Below, piece after piece: positions 13,131 to 25,200 of a DNA stretch of 64,000 nt. The stretch is from contig NC_092591.1 in the NCBI RefSeq assembly GCF_047663525.1, positions 31,653,001 to 31,717,000 of the forward strand, written 5' to 3'. The notes under the pieces were generated by a model, which was given only the letters and a program-made list of their open reading frames with translations, was not told where the DNA came from and did not search any database. A program made the position numbers and the translations under genes. Each line of letters starts with the position of its first letter. Position 1 is the stretch's first letter. This DNA is from Anas platyrhynchos. Its lineage: Eukaryota > Chordata > Aves > Anseriformes > Anatidae.

Positions 13131-15149
13131 CACGGCCCCACACAGGTCACTTCACAGATGTCACTTCAAAAGTTGCTCCATTATCCTCACTGCCGATCAC
13201 AAAGCGCAGCACCCCCAGAGCAAGAAGTTCACAAAGCTTGTTGAAAACAGGGTGGGAGAAGGGAGCTGGGGCTAACCAAAGGCTCAGCAGGGTTTCAGGC
13301 TGTTGACTCTGACTGTTCAGTTTCCCTGCAAGCATCCCCAGCGCCATCAGCCATTTCCTGGCTGATCCTTGGTGAATGCACCTTGAGCTTGTGAAACCTG
13401 AAAGTATTCTTTGTTGGGGGTGTAGTTACAGCTCACTGTGGCAGGTATTTGCTCTGTCTGCAGGAAAAACAAAACAAAACCAATTGGGAAAACAGCCCTT
13501 TCAGCTGGAACAGGACAATGTTATGCTAAGAGTACACAAGTACATCTCAGCTTCTGTAGACAGTAGCAGTATTGTGGCAATATTTGATGCTCAATTTCTG
13601 TATCTTTTGACAAAAGTCATGAAAGAATAAAGAAAGTAATTAAAGAAAATGGCTTATTTTTATGTCTACTCACTTGAATTATCTGGGGACAAGTGATCCT
13701 TGCCAGACTGTTCTGCAGCTTTCAAGGAGCCCAGAGCGTGCACTCATGTTCCTTCCACCCCTGGCATCCTGGTTGTCCCAGCTCCTTGCGGACTGAAACA
13801 TTAACTATTTATAATCAGTTTTTGCATTTGCAAAAGTGGCAGCATTTTGCTGGCAAAAGCTTTCAGTTTCCCAATGGGCAGCCTGACCAGGACTAGTGGT
13901 CGCATAGGAGCCACCTGCTTGCTTGTTCAGACACACATGAGGATATTGCTAGAAAGGCAAGTCCAGATGCACGGGTTGGGTGCTCCCATGCCCCCAGGCC
14001 TGCTGTATTCTTATTCCTCCTTGACCCCTTGTGGGGTCTCTTACCTGCAGCAGAACATCCTGAGCTTTCCAAACTCATGGTGAGGATCAGGCTCTTCGAC
14101 CAGAATAAACCCAAACGTGAGATACTGCTCCTGGCCTGCGGGTAGGGAGGCCTTTCTTTCCAGCAAGATGCTAGAGCCATCCTGGTGCTTTCTGTGTTAG
14201 CAGACACCACATGGGAGAAGAAAACCCTGGAGGAGCAAAGACGAGAAGCCAAAAAAGAAAGGAGGGAAAATATTTCTGTGACTGTGAAGGAATGAGCTGG
14301 CCGCATGATGGCAGCAGCCAGCTAGGCAAAGAGCAAGGTGTGCAGGGTGATGAGCAGCAGGGATTGCTTGTAACCACCAGCTAGGAGCTATTAGAGCCAT
14401 TTGTGTGTGAAAGGAGCTTCGCTGGGTTGGCAACGCTACCATTCTGCTTGTTTGCTCTCTTGTTAAAGACAGAGCAAGTCTGTGTAGCTGCCACACCTGA
14501 GCAAGGATTCAACCAAAGATTTTCCAAGAAGGCTGAATACTGCTGCCCTTTGAGAAAAAAAACAATTCTGCAGGTACACTTCAGGCTACTGCACAGTCTC
14601 CTACTGACCTGAAATGCCCTCTCTCTCCTGGCAGCCCTGCTATGTTTTATGAGACCTTAGCCTGTTCCAAGAGATGCCACCAGCTCCCACTGCAAAAGCA
14701 AAGGCTGCAGTCACACAGCTTTGCGTCACATTGGGAACATCCACCACATCTCACAAAGGAAAACTAAACAAGCTCTACGTTAGTGTCCCTTTCTGCCCAG
14801 CCTAAAGCCCTGACATGTGCAAAACAAATTAAGAACAGTACTCACCAGGCAACAGCTGACGCAGCTTTCTGCGGTCACGGCAAACACTGAGTCAGGTCCA
14901 AACCTTCTGGGCGCTTATGGATTCCTACCCTTCTTATATCTATTGACATGGGTCCATCACCACTGCTTTGGGCCTTCAGGACAGGCAGAAATTCTCCAGG
15001 ACCCAGCTTTTCTGAGGGTCTTTTTTTCAAGGAGCTACAGCTCATTGGCCTGGTACAGCTGGAAGAAATGCACAAGAGGCTAAAATCGTACAGCCAGAGC
15101 AGAAGTTAGAGCTGATGGCATAAAATGCAGCTTGCGAAGTGCAGTCAGG

Positions 15150-15335
15150 ACTTTGGAAGAAGTTTTTTCATGAGGAGGGTTGTGCAGCACCAGGTCACGT
15201 GAAGAGGTGGAGGAATGAATCTCTGTCAATTGAGGCTTTCAAGACTCAGCCAGACAGAGCCCCGAGGATCTTATGCCAACAGTTCACCCACTTGGAGCAG
15301 GAGGTTAGACTGGAGACCTCCAGAGGCCCCTTCCA
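15150..15335 (+). mobile_element. Degenerate CR1 LINE 3'-UTR fragment
   Basis: The order of motifs matches a CR1 3' untranslated region: a TTTTTTCATGAGGAGGGTTGT-like start, GCAGCACC, a diverged GAGGTGGAGGAATGAATCTC block, CTTTCAAGACTCAGCC, then GGTTAGACTGGAGACCTCCA and GAGGCCCCTTCCA. It is more diverged than the 38.7 kb copy, so probably an older insertion. The family call rests on recall of the CR1 consensus. Confidence 0.65.
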
Positions 15336-18300
15336 GCAGCACTTCCATGTTTCCACACCTTACAGGATGAAGCCCCCCAGTACTTTCACCTGGAGCAGCA
15401 CCACCTCGCACAGCCAGAAGGCTACAACGTGCTGCTTTCTGTCACCTCCGGAGCCACAGCTGGCCCTCTCCAGCACACTGGCTCTTCCTCTGCCTTAGTC
15501 TCAAATTTCAAAACAAGTTTTGCCCTCAAAAGTGGAAATTTTCCCATCCAGAACCACTTCCCTTGAACTATCTCCACAGCACAGCTGGTGGTGCTAGATG
15601 ACAGCAGCTCGAGCATTCAGACCCAATATATTCTTGCCAGGCTCTCAGTATCTGGACAGCTTGCTCATTAGCACTGTTGTCTAATAAGATTTTTTTATAG
15701 CTGCTGAGAAACATATGCACTGCAATCAAACCTGAAGCTTCGTATGTTCGGCAAGTATTAGGCTTTATACAGTGGCTCGACATCGCTGGCTTCTGTCTGA
15801 TTCTTGTCTTCCCTGCTTTTCCAATAGCAGGTAGGATTCAAGCCCAATGTGAATTATCTTCTGCCCATTTCCCTTAGCACATTTTCTTGGAAACTTCTGT
15901 TTTTTGACTGATGTCTTCAAAATTAAGCCAAAGTCCTACAAACTTTTTTTTTTTTTTTTCCTCTACCCATTTTATGCCACTCATCTTGCACAAACAGAAT
16001 GGCTAATTTCTTTAATTGCTAAGGATCTCTCTGGGTGCTAGGCTGCCACACGAGGCTGAGCAGCCAGTTCTCATCTCTGCATATCTGGGCAGGATGAAGG
16101 ATCTCTGCCTCCAGTCAGTTCATAAGTGGCACAGAGGTGCCTCACTGAAACACAGCCCTTCTAACAAAAAAAATAATAATAATAATTTAAAAAGTTGCAG
16201 TTTGACACCAACCACATTTAAACAACTTCTTCCAAATGATCTTTCTTCCTTTGTGTCCTTCCAGCCAGATGCACAGGAAGGCAATACCCTTCAAACTCTT
16301 GGAAAGAAGGAAAGAAATCAGAGGCCCTGGGGACCTAAAAGACCAAATAAATACTTTATCACCATCCTAAATTAGGGCTGCATGCATGCAGGATCACTTT
16401 GGAGCACTCAGAAGAGGACTGCTCTGTCAGAAAGCATCACTGCGAGGCAAGATGTAGACAGGCATCCTCTTTCTAGTAGAAGTGGTTTAATACATGAAGC
16501 TTTCAACTGTCTGTTACCACTTCTCAGATGGAAATCACGTCTGGCTGGGACTGACAGGACAAGGGAGTGCTCCTAGAGAGCTTCAGTACTGCCTCGCTCA
16601 GTGCAGGTCAAACCACTGCCCAAAGTGGTTGAAACGTGTCAGGCTGATGTGATACCACAGCAGATTAGGAGGTATTCACGTGACTGACCCCAGCAGCAAT
16701 AAACCGTTACGGGCGATACCATCTCAGATCACTCTGGCTGCTTACAAAGCATTTGTGCTGTTGCAATGCCTCAGCAAACGCACAAGCTGGAGCTTCGCAA
16801 CACCTCACGCCTTAACCAGATTTTCCACCGACAGGCTGGAGAGTTCATAATTTTCCCCCCCTGCTTTTAGTTTCCCATGCTGCCATCCTCAGCACCGTTC
16901 CCCCAAGAACACTAAACACCAAGGCAGAGTGTTGCAGGAGAGTTACGTGAGGAGGAAAGCACTGAAATAAGCACACCATCAATTTGGCTGCTGGCCTCGC
17001 TGCAAAAGGAGCTGAATCTTGCCAGGGCAGAGCCAAATGCCTCCTGAACTGAAGAAGAAAAAGTTCATTGTTTCCTCCAAATGCCATGAGAGACACCACA
17101 GAGGTCGAACACCTAGGACAAAGAGCCAGTCTGCAGGCACAGACTCACCTTCCCCGCTGGCTAGCAAAGCCCACGAGCTCTTGGGACTGGTGCTGGAAGC
17201 AGCTGCTGCCCGTGTTCAGTGAGCTGCCCTATCTGCAGAGCAAAGTCCTCCCAGCCCTCCCTGGCAAAGTTTGCAGGACGAAGACACAGATGTGCAGGTA
17301 GAGCCACGTGGCTGTCCCACCTTTCCGTTTAACCCAGCCGTGCTCAAATTGCAAAGGGCTTTGATATTCTGTCGGGAGACATGGAAAGCACCATGGATCC
17401 TGTCTTAAAAGGCTTCACTCCTTTCCCACATAAACACATGCGTGTTCTCCCACACCCGTGGGGAGCTGCTGGCAATTAGGACAGTTTTCCCCTTCTGGCC
17501 AGCCCTACAGATCGCTTCTGGGAGGCTAAAGGTCGCTCCTTGCCCTGCTCTACCCTTGACTTCAAACACAGCAGGAAATCCAGAAGACGGCTCTTTTTAA
17601 AAAATGGTAATTGCAGGGCTGATTCACCGTCTGTTCAAGGCACTTGGCAAAGCCACAGAATGACTGCAAAAAACAGCGTGGAGATGCCAGCTGCCTTTCC
17701 TGCCAAGATACACCTGGGTTACCCCCCAGGACTCATTTTATATAAGAGCTACCCAACGCAACGCACTCGGAGAGCACAGGAGAATCCAAACCAGGGGATG
17801 ACTAACTCTTCTGGGAAAAGGCAGCTCTTCTTATCTTGGAAACTAAAACAAGAAACCACCATAAAACATATAGGGAGAGTTGTCAGACATGGCTCACACA
17901 TCATGTTTTCACTGTCTCTTGTAAAAAGAGAGCGCTATACCCGGCTCCAAGCTGTAGGTCTGGATGAATTGAGCCTTTGTGATCATATAAGCAAGCAAAC
18001 AAAAACATTTGTGTTTCATTTATGATTTCCAGTGGGTCACCTCCAAGCACCTTGCCACAAATGCCATCAGGGAAGCAGGGACTGAAGCTGTCACACGCTA
18101 GTAAATCACATCTGCTTAGAAGTGACAAGATTTTAAGGAGCAGGGGGAGGCAAGCGGCCTATGTGGTTTGGGGGAATATTCAGGGCACACTTTGATGCTT
18201 CCCTCTTCAGCCACAAGGGAGGGAACACTTGTTCTGAGGGACTGTAAAACACTGGGAGATGTTCCCATACTTGTTGGCACTGGACGCTGAGGCCCCGCAC

Positions 18301-19298
18301 GCAGCAGCACTATCGCATATGGGAGAACGAAGTGCACAACTTCCAGTGCTGTTTTCGGCAGCCAGCGAGGCGTGAAGAAGGATTTATCGGTCTCTGTTCA
18401 GCCCTTCCAGGGAGCCAGATTTTCTGTGTGGTTTGGGAAGACCAGACTGGGAAATACAAGAGGAACAGAAAACACTGGGCCACTGAAAAACCATGGAGAG
18501 CATCCTCACTTACCTGGAAGCTCCTACTTGGCCTCTTTTCCTTGTCCTGGCAGTTAAAAAACTTGCTTATGACCTCATCCTGTTCACTCTCAAAGCCTGT
18601 GCTGCTCCTACCGTCTCTTCCATGGAGCCCAGAGTTCCCCCCAAGAATGAGACAGATCGTGCACAGCTCAGATTTTTTTAAAAAACTTTTTTTTTTTTTT
18701 TTTTTAAGGTTTAGTGCTTATTCCCAGCTCTTTATTTCTCAGCCTGAAGTGAAGCATTTAATGCTTTCTAGAGCTTCTGCTCATTTCCTTCTTCTAATTT
18801 CTGCTAACTTCCTTCCTCATTTTGGCCCCTGCTTGTGAAACCTCCTCGGGGGTGTTCAGAGGACACAGCGAGTGGCTCTGTATCCGAGAAGGAAGACAGG
18901 TGCCCAAGGTGCTCTCACCGAGCTAACAAGAGGAGCCACGAAGGCCGACTCTACGGGGTTATCAGCCTACGCCGCTGGGCGGTACTGGGCTTGCCACTCC
19001 TTTGAACAAGGGTGAAGGGCAAATTTCTCACCTCCTCCTTCCTATCTGCCCACTGCCGAGCAGAAGCAGCTCCCTCCCAAGGCAGGAGGGTGTCCCACAC
19101 GGAAGTCACCACTCCCGTTCACATGAGACCTCAGGCAGAGGTGCTGGGGAAGCCGACCACCTCCTGCCAAAAAACCTCAGGAACCTCGCAGCCCGCTCCA
19201 CCTGCAGCCTCCGCCACAGCACCGGCCTGACAAGACAGCTCCCGAGGGACCAGGAGGAGCCAAAGGAGAGCAGGTGGTGGGAAGAGAAAGACTTCACC

Positions 19299-22200
19299 AT
19301 GCAGGTAGGAAATAGAAACTGCTCAGCAATTTCCACGAGGTGGGTGTTTTTTTTTCCAGCACCTCAGAGCCATCTGCAGCTTGGAAATTCCTATGCTGTA
19401 AGCGCTGATCTCTGCCACTCACATGCTGTCAGCCCCCAGGGTACTCAAAAACTACCATAAAACCTCAGTTCCTCTTTCCAGTGAGCAATCTCGTTCTTAT
19501 CATGACTACGTAAAGGGGAAAGCAGTACGCTGTGCTTGCTCTGCAGTTTCCCCACAGTACCTCCAGCGTGGGAGCGAGGCAGGGCTGAGCTCCACACACC
19601 ACCCCAGAGGTGCAGGGGGGGGTCACACATGGACCCAACACCTCAATGCCACAGCTCAGAGTTTCCAGAGAGCAGATCACAGGAGCGTGGCTTGGTTTTA
19701 AGAAGGCTGAGACCAGATCTTTAGTTTCTACATGCCCAGGAAAAGACAATGCTTGTTCCAGCCCCCCATATTACAGGAGCGCCTGAAATAATGCCAGGGG
19801 AGAAGGGGAGCTGCAAAGATTTGTTTCTTTGGCTTGAAAGAAAAGATAAACTTTATTTTGTTCAAAAGGCAAACTGTCTGCCTGTTCGATCAAATATTGT
19901 CACGTTTCTTAGGAAGCTATGAGGTAAGGTGGAAGAGCTCCAGGGGAAGGGAGGAGAGCACAGGAAGCGTTTGTAGGAATCATCCCCAAGACAAGATAGC
20001 AGTCCGGTCACCTTTGTGTGGGTGACAGGAACCACCCAAACTTTCACCAATCTACAGCTGGAAAGGAAAACAAGGATGCCGGATCCTGCCCAGGTGGTTG
20101 GCCTCGGTTACTCACAGAGCTGACTACACTTCCAGCCCCAGGGTACCTCAAAAGGATCCGGTGACCTCCTTGCATGGGGATCAGGACACCTGGCTGCCTA
20201 CAAGGATCCTGTGGTACAGCTGGAGAGAAAACTGGCACACTTCAGGGCACGCAAACCCTCCTCGCCAGCGAAAACACTGCTCTTTGTGCAAGTTGCTTCT
20301 CCCATGGCTTGGCAGAGCGTGCTTCCAACCCTGCTCCAAGCACAGCACAGGAAAAGGGCTAAATGGGAACCATCCTTCTTGATAGCAAGGAGTAGAGTCC
20401 ATGGTTTATACAACCGCTTCGGAGCTGAGGCAGCCTTGCCCACACACGAGGCTGACCCGGCTGCCTCATGCTTCCAGAGCAAAGCAGCTGTCGCCAGATT
20501 AGTGCTGCCAGTCCCCAGGGCCAGAGAAATAGGTGTGGGATCCCTAATGATCCAAAGTCCCTGCCTTCTGCAGCTGTCCCTTCGCATGAGACACATCTGG
20601 CCTCAAAAGCAGGCAGGGCTCCTGCACAGCAGCCCCAGCAGAGGAAGCTTAACACAGCCTTTGCATGGATGTCAGCAGCCACCGAGAATTAAGCCTGCTG
20701 AAACTCCACCCTTCTGTCATCCCAGGTCTGCAAACCTCCCCCCCTGCAGCTGAATGCAATTTTTCCTATTAGCACTCCAGAGGTGGGCACCAGGAATCAT
20801 CTGCACTGATCTGCAAATAATTTGCAAATCCTTCTCCCCCCCACACACACTGTTTTTCAGTCCTACACAGAGGGACTCACGGTGCCTGCAGAGGGGGGAC
20901 CAGGTGGTAAATCCTATTGCTATGGGAACACAGAGACAAGCCTGCCGAGCTGCTGCAGACCCTGCTTCCACGACATCCTTATTGCCTCGACAGCTGTACG
21001 CAGGTGGCCTGAGAAGCATCCCCACTGATTCTGGGGAAGATTAAAAAGTAACAGGTCCCGCTTGGGATTAAGATCAGTGCTTGTTGTTTCAGAAACAAGC
21101 AGAAACAAGGGCAGGATCTGGCAGCGTCAGGTCCAGGAGACTGGCCACGTTATGACAGGGAGTGCTGGCAGAGGGAGGATGCTCTGCTGGAGCTCTGCAG
21201 GGACAGAGCAGGACTCAGGGGCTGGTGGCACCACAGGGTGTGAGGGTGAATGAACCTACCTTGGTAGGTTCCTACCTGTGCATGAACCTGCCTCGGTAAT
21301 CCCTTCAGAAGTTTTTCTCTGGGGTAGGCAGTGCTGGTCAGGATGCTTTGCCTCCCAGTAGGGGACCGCGCATGCAGATGACATGCCTGGGCCACCTGGA
21401 AACAGAAGCTGCAATACTAACAGATCCGTCCACCTTCTCCTGAGCTCTGCTGGGGCTGACACCAGTTGGACAGCAGCGTAGGGGTGCGTCTGGGAACACC
21501 TAGGGTACAAAAGGGTACCCTCAGCATTGTAGGGATCACTGCTCGAGCCGAAAGGCTGGCAGGCTTTGCAGGATGAGGTTGGTGCACGCACAGGCTGTGA
21601 GAAACCAGCCAGGCAGGAATGAGACAACGCAACCTGCAGAGAGGTGGTGCCAGCCCAGATCTGTGCCAGCATCCGAGCATCAGGAGCAGGGGCAGAGACC
21701 TGATGGGACTCCTGCTCCCTCCCTGTGCCCAGAGACGGGCTCTTGGACTGGGACAGGTAGAGCCAGCTTGGTTCTTACCCACCTGGGGAGACCAACCCGA
21801 GTGAAAAGCCACTTCTCCCACCCCAAAGCCTGCTCAGGGCTTGGATGGAGCAAATGACAGCACCACAAATGCCCTTTGTGTCATGGCTTTAACTGAGGAA
21901 CCTTTCAGCAGCGGGAAGCACTGGTTCTTACCGTAGCAGCACCTCTTTGGGGGGGATCCATCTTCCTGAGTCTTCATGCTTTGACTTTCACAGTCTCCCC
22001 ACTGCTCTTGTACTCTGGGTGAAGCCAGGGCCGTGGCTCCACATTAGAAAGTATTTGGCAGAGCGTTTCAGCCCTTTCCTCATCTCAGTCTTGCTGGCTC
22101 CCTTGGCCTCATTCTTTCTTCAGTGGAAGCTTGGGATCCAGATCTTACATCAGGACTTGGTTGCACCACCAGGGCTCCACTCCCGGGATTACAGCTGGAT

Positions 22201-25200
22201 GAACTCGTCTGGCTGGCCGATTTTTTGGGACACAAAGTCTTCGGTGGCAATCCTGATTGATGATATCCCCTTCCCCAGCAGCTTCTTCTTTCTTCTGTGC
22301 TGCATCACCGTGCCCTTAGAAACAGCAGCATAACTATTTGCGGGGCTGCACCATGAATCACACCAAAGAACTGCAAAAAGAAATTGACATTTTTAAAAAT
22401 GTCACTTTTAAGACAAGATCAATTCCCTGCCCTTGTAACAGCACGGCCTTCAGAGCAGGTCTTTATTAAACTCATTAGGCTCACTGGGATCTGAAGCCCA
22501 GCACCTTCTCTCCAACCCACTGAAGGGCTGGTTGGACTAATCCTCTCTTGCCTAAGAGCAACTACAGCTGCGGGACCGGGATGAGATCATGCTGGGGAGG
22601 CCAGGCACAGAGGATGGGGACAAAGTGTTTTGAAGCTGACATGCCCCTGTACTGGGCACCCACCACCAGATCCAGGCCACCCTAGGGTGCTCTCTGCAGC
22701 ATCCCTCAGAGAAGGAGCACCCTAGGCTGGACCGAGGGCACCTACTGCCACAACATCATATTACTTGCTTCGTGTATCCCCAAAACCACTCCGCTTGGGT
22801 GTCTGAGCATGATTAGGCTCAGACTCACTTGGGTGCCTGAGCATAATTGCGTGTTCACTCCTGCACAGCCTCTCTTTCGAGCTGGCAGTGCACAGGAGGT
22901 CAGCAGGAAGAAGCCAAGTGCCAGCTGCCCCGGGCCCCAGACTGAGCCATTTGTGGTGCTTTCCAAGGAATTATTTTCCACCCTGTTTGCTGCGCAAGCC
23001 TCCCATTGCCTGCGCCCCACTCTCTGGTCCAGAGGCTTCAAAACTGCCTTCCCCTTCCTGGCCAAAAAGCTAAGCTCCCTACCTGAAAGGGAACAGTAAA
23101 GAGCAGAAAAGGTGGATGAAAGTCTTGTAAAAACCATTGATGCACGGAGAGGGAGTGAGTTAAGCATCCACACTCCTCTGGTACAGATGTCAGGGCACCG
23201 GGTGAAACAAGGAGGAGTGAAGTCCAGAACAGAAGGAGGTTTTGTTCTGCTGGCTGGCTCCCTCGGGGCCCCAGGACTCCGTAGATACGAGGCATTACAA
23301 GATCAAAACAAGGCTGCCCTTGCCCATGGAGCAGCAATCCCTCAAGGATCCTCAAACACAAAGACACATTTATTGACTCAGAAAGAGCCTGAGCTGGAGA
23401 CCAAGAGTGCATGGGAGGAGGTTTTGGACAAAACATCCCTCCCCAGGTACCCCCTCACAGCCACTGGGAGAGGCATGAATGCGAGACTAGCAGAACCGAG
23501 CGCAGGGAGCCTGGCTGATCCCAGCAGCTTCACCTCGCAGGAAGACCCTTCTGTCATGCTGTCCAAAATGCTGTCCAACCTGCCTTAATTTTGGACTCAT
23601 TTGGTTCTTCAGATAAACCACAAGTCAATGCACTCTGCTTCACCCCAGCAGGTTATTTATCTCACAATCTCTGCTGATGGGCAGGAACCACTCTTTGCTT
23701 TACTCTTTCAGTCCAACTACACACCTCCACCAGCCCAGCTGGGGCATGCCCAAGATCCTCTGGCCCATATTCTCTTTCAGGATGCCTTTCTCCTGCTATT
23801 ACCAAACATCCCTAGCTTGGACAGCCTGACAGAGCCTGTGCAGACCACATACAGTGCTGGGTTGGCAGACAACACTGCACATCCCTTGCCTACACTATTA
23901 AAGATGGGATTCTCCATACCACAAGCAGAGTGCTGCTTACCTGCTCTCACCAGCTGGAGCAGGGCAGCTTGACCCCATTGCCTCCAGCAGCATGGGCAAG
24001 ACCTAACCCAAAGCATTGCAAAGCCATCCAGGTGTTTGCAGAGAGAGGTTTGCTCTGTGTCCAAACACAGGATCTCACAGAGACCCCACTGAAGTCTTTG
24101 CTGGTTTTCTCTTCTTCCACAGGATGAAATTCTGTTGACCCCCTGGAGAAATTTTCCCTTTGAAGACTCAGATCCATTTGCCTCTGCGGTAAGCTCGGGT
24201 CCCTCTGCACTCACAGTGAGTTCAGAGCTCAAAAACGTGGATTTGGGGGGGAACACCATGGCAGCAGCTGCCTCAGTTTCCCCATCCCTACTCTTCTGCT
24301 CAATGCCAGTCCCCAGGGCACCTCTATAGAGAAAGGTCCAAACCTCAGATGGACTGGAGCCAAATGGGAGAGCTTGTCATCCCCATTAATTCCCTCGTAT
24401 TTTCTGTGGGCAGGATGAAGAGAAGTGGGATTTCGTCCTCGTGAGCGACATCCACGAAGTGGGCAGCACGAAGGAGATCAAGAGGAAGAAGTTCCTGGAT
24501 GAGCTGAGCAAGAAGGGGTTCGCCATCAAGGTAAGGGGCAGCAGGTATGGGTATCTGCTACGTAACGCAAGGTCTGTAAAAAACTGGCTTCTAAGGGAAG
24601 GTTAAAGAAAGATAATTAAAGCCAGAAAAAAAAAAAATCTATCCCTGTACTATCATGTGTGTACACAGAAACAACCAAAATACTCATTAGTGACATAAGA
24701 ATTTGGGTGAGTTTATTGACCTTCATATCTCTATGTGAAAACTAAGTTTTGAACTGGAATTCACACTCACAAAATCTCTATAATTACTTAGCACAATTAT
24801 CAGATGCTCTTTAGGTCACCTATATCTTTCACGCTACACTAAAGCATTTCCGAACCAGCAGTTCATTTTAATCACCCCAATTATCAGTTTATCTGTTTTC
24901 AGCAGATCATATTTTAAAAAGAAGAGGAAGGTGAGACAGAGGTTATTTCTCTTTCAAGAACAAGAGGCTGGGGATGTTTTGTGGAACCCAGGATCCCAGC
25001 CTAGTTCAGGCCCCAGGAAGAGACCCAAACCCTCAAACCAATCAGCCCACCATGTGTAAAACACACAGCACATGCACCCAGGGGAGACCCCAGCCCCAGG
25101 ACTCACACAGCCCTTGGATTTTACAGCTCTGCCTTTTTTTACCTGTCTGCATTGCTCTAACAGCCTCTCTCTTCTACCCACTAGAAAATTGAGGACAAGA

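Larger units (their letters stand above)
12901..19298. other. Intergenic region between divergent PTDSS2 and ANO9
   Basis: No confidently recognised gene was seen. It contains CR1 fragments at about 13,050-13,130 and 15,150-15,335, a T-run near 15,942-15,959, an (AAT)n tract near 16,168-16,185, a T-run at about 18,687-18,706, and two short exon-like open frames at about 14.05-14.29 kb (see findings). The last few hundred bases before 19,299 are presumably the ANO9 promoter and 5' untranslated region, but no CpG island or TATA box marks them. Confidence 0.6.

Noticed and set aside
21253-21270. Perfect 8-bp inverted repeat AACCTACC-TT-GGTAGGTT
   Set aside because: A single short hairpin with no surrounding element; expected by chance in 64 kb.
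21947-22333. 128-codon plus-strand frame at 22 kb; the minus strand also looks faintly like a decayed retrocopy
   Set aside because: No recognised family on either strand and no poly-A tail or target-site duplication that I could see; insufficient to call a pseudogene.
23112-23588. 158-codon plus-strand frame just upstream of ANO9 exon 2
   Set aside because: No similarity to the anoctamin N-terminus, and it ends in a stop 535 bases before the exon without a donor that would restore the phase.
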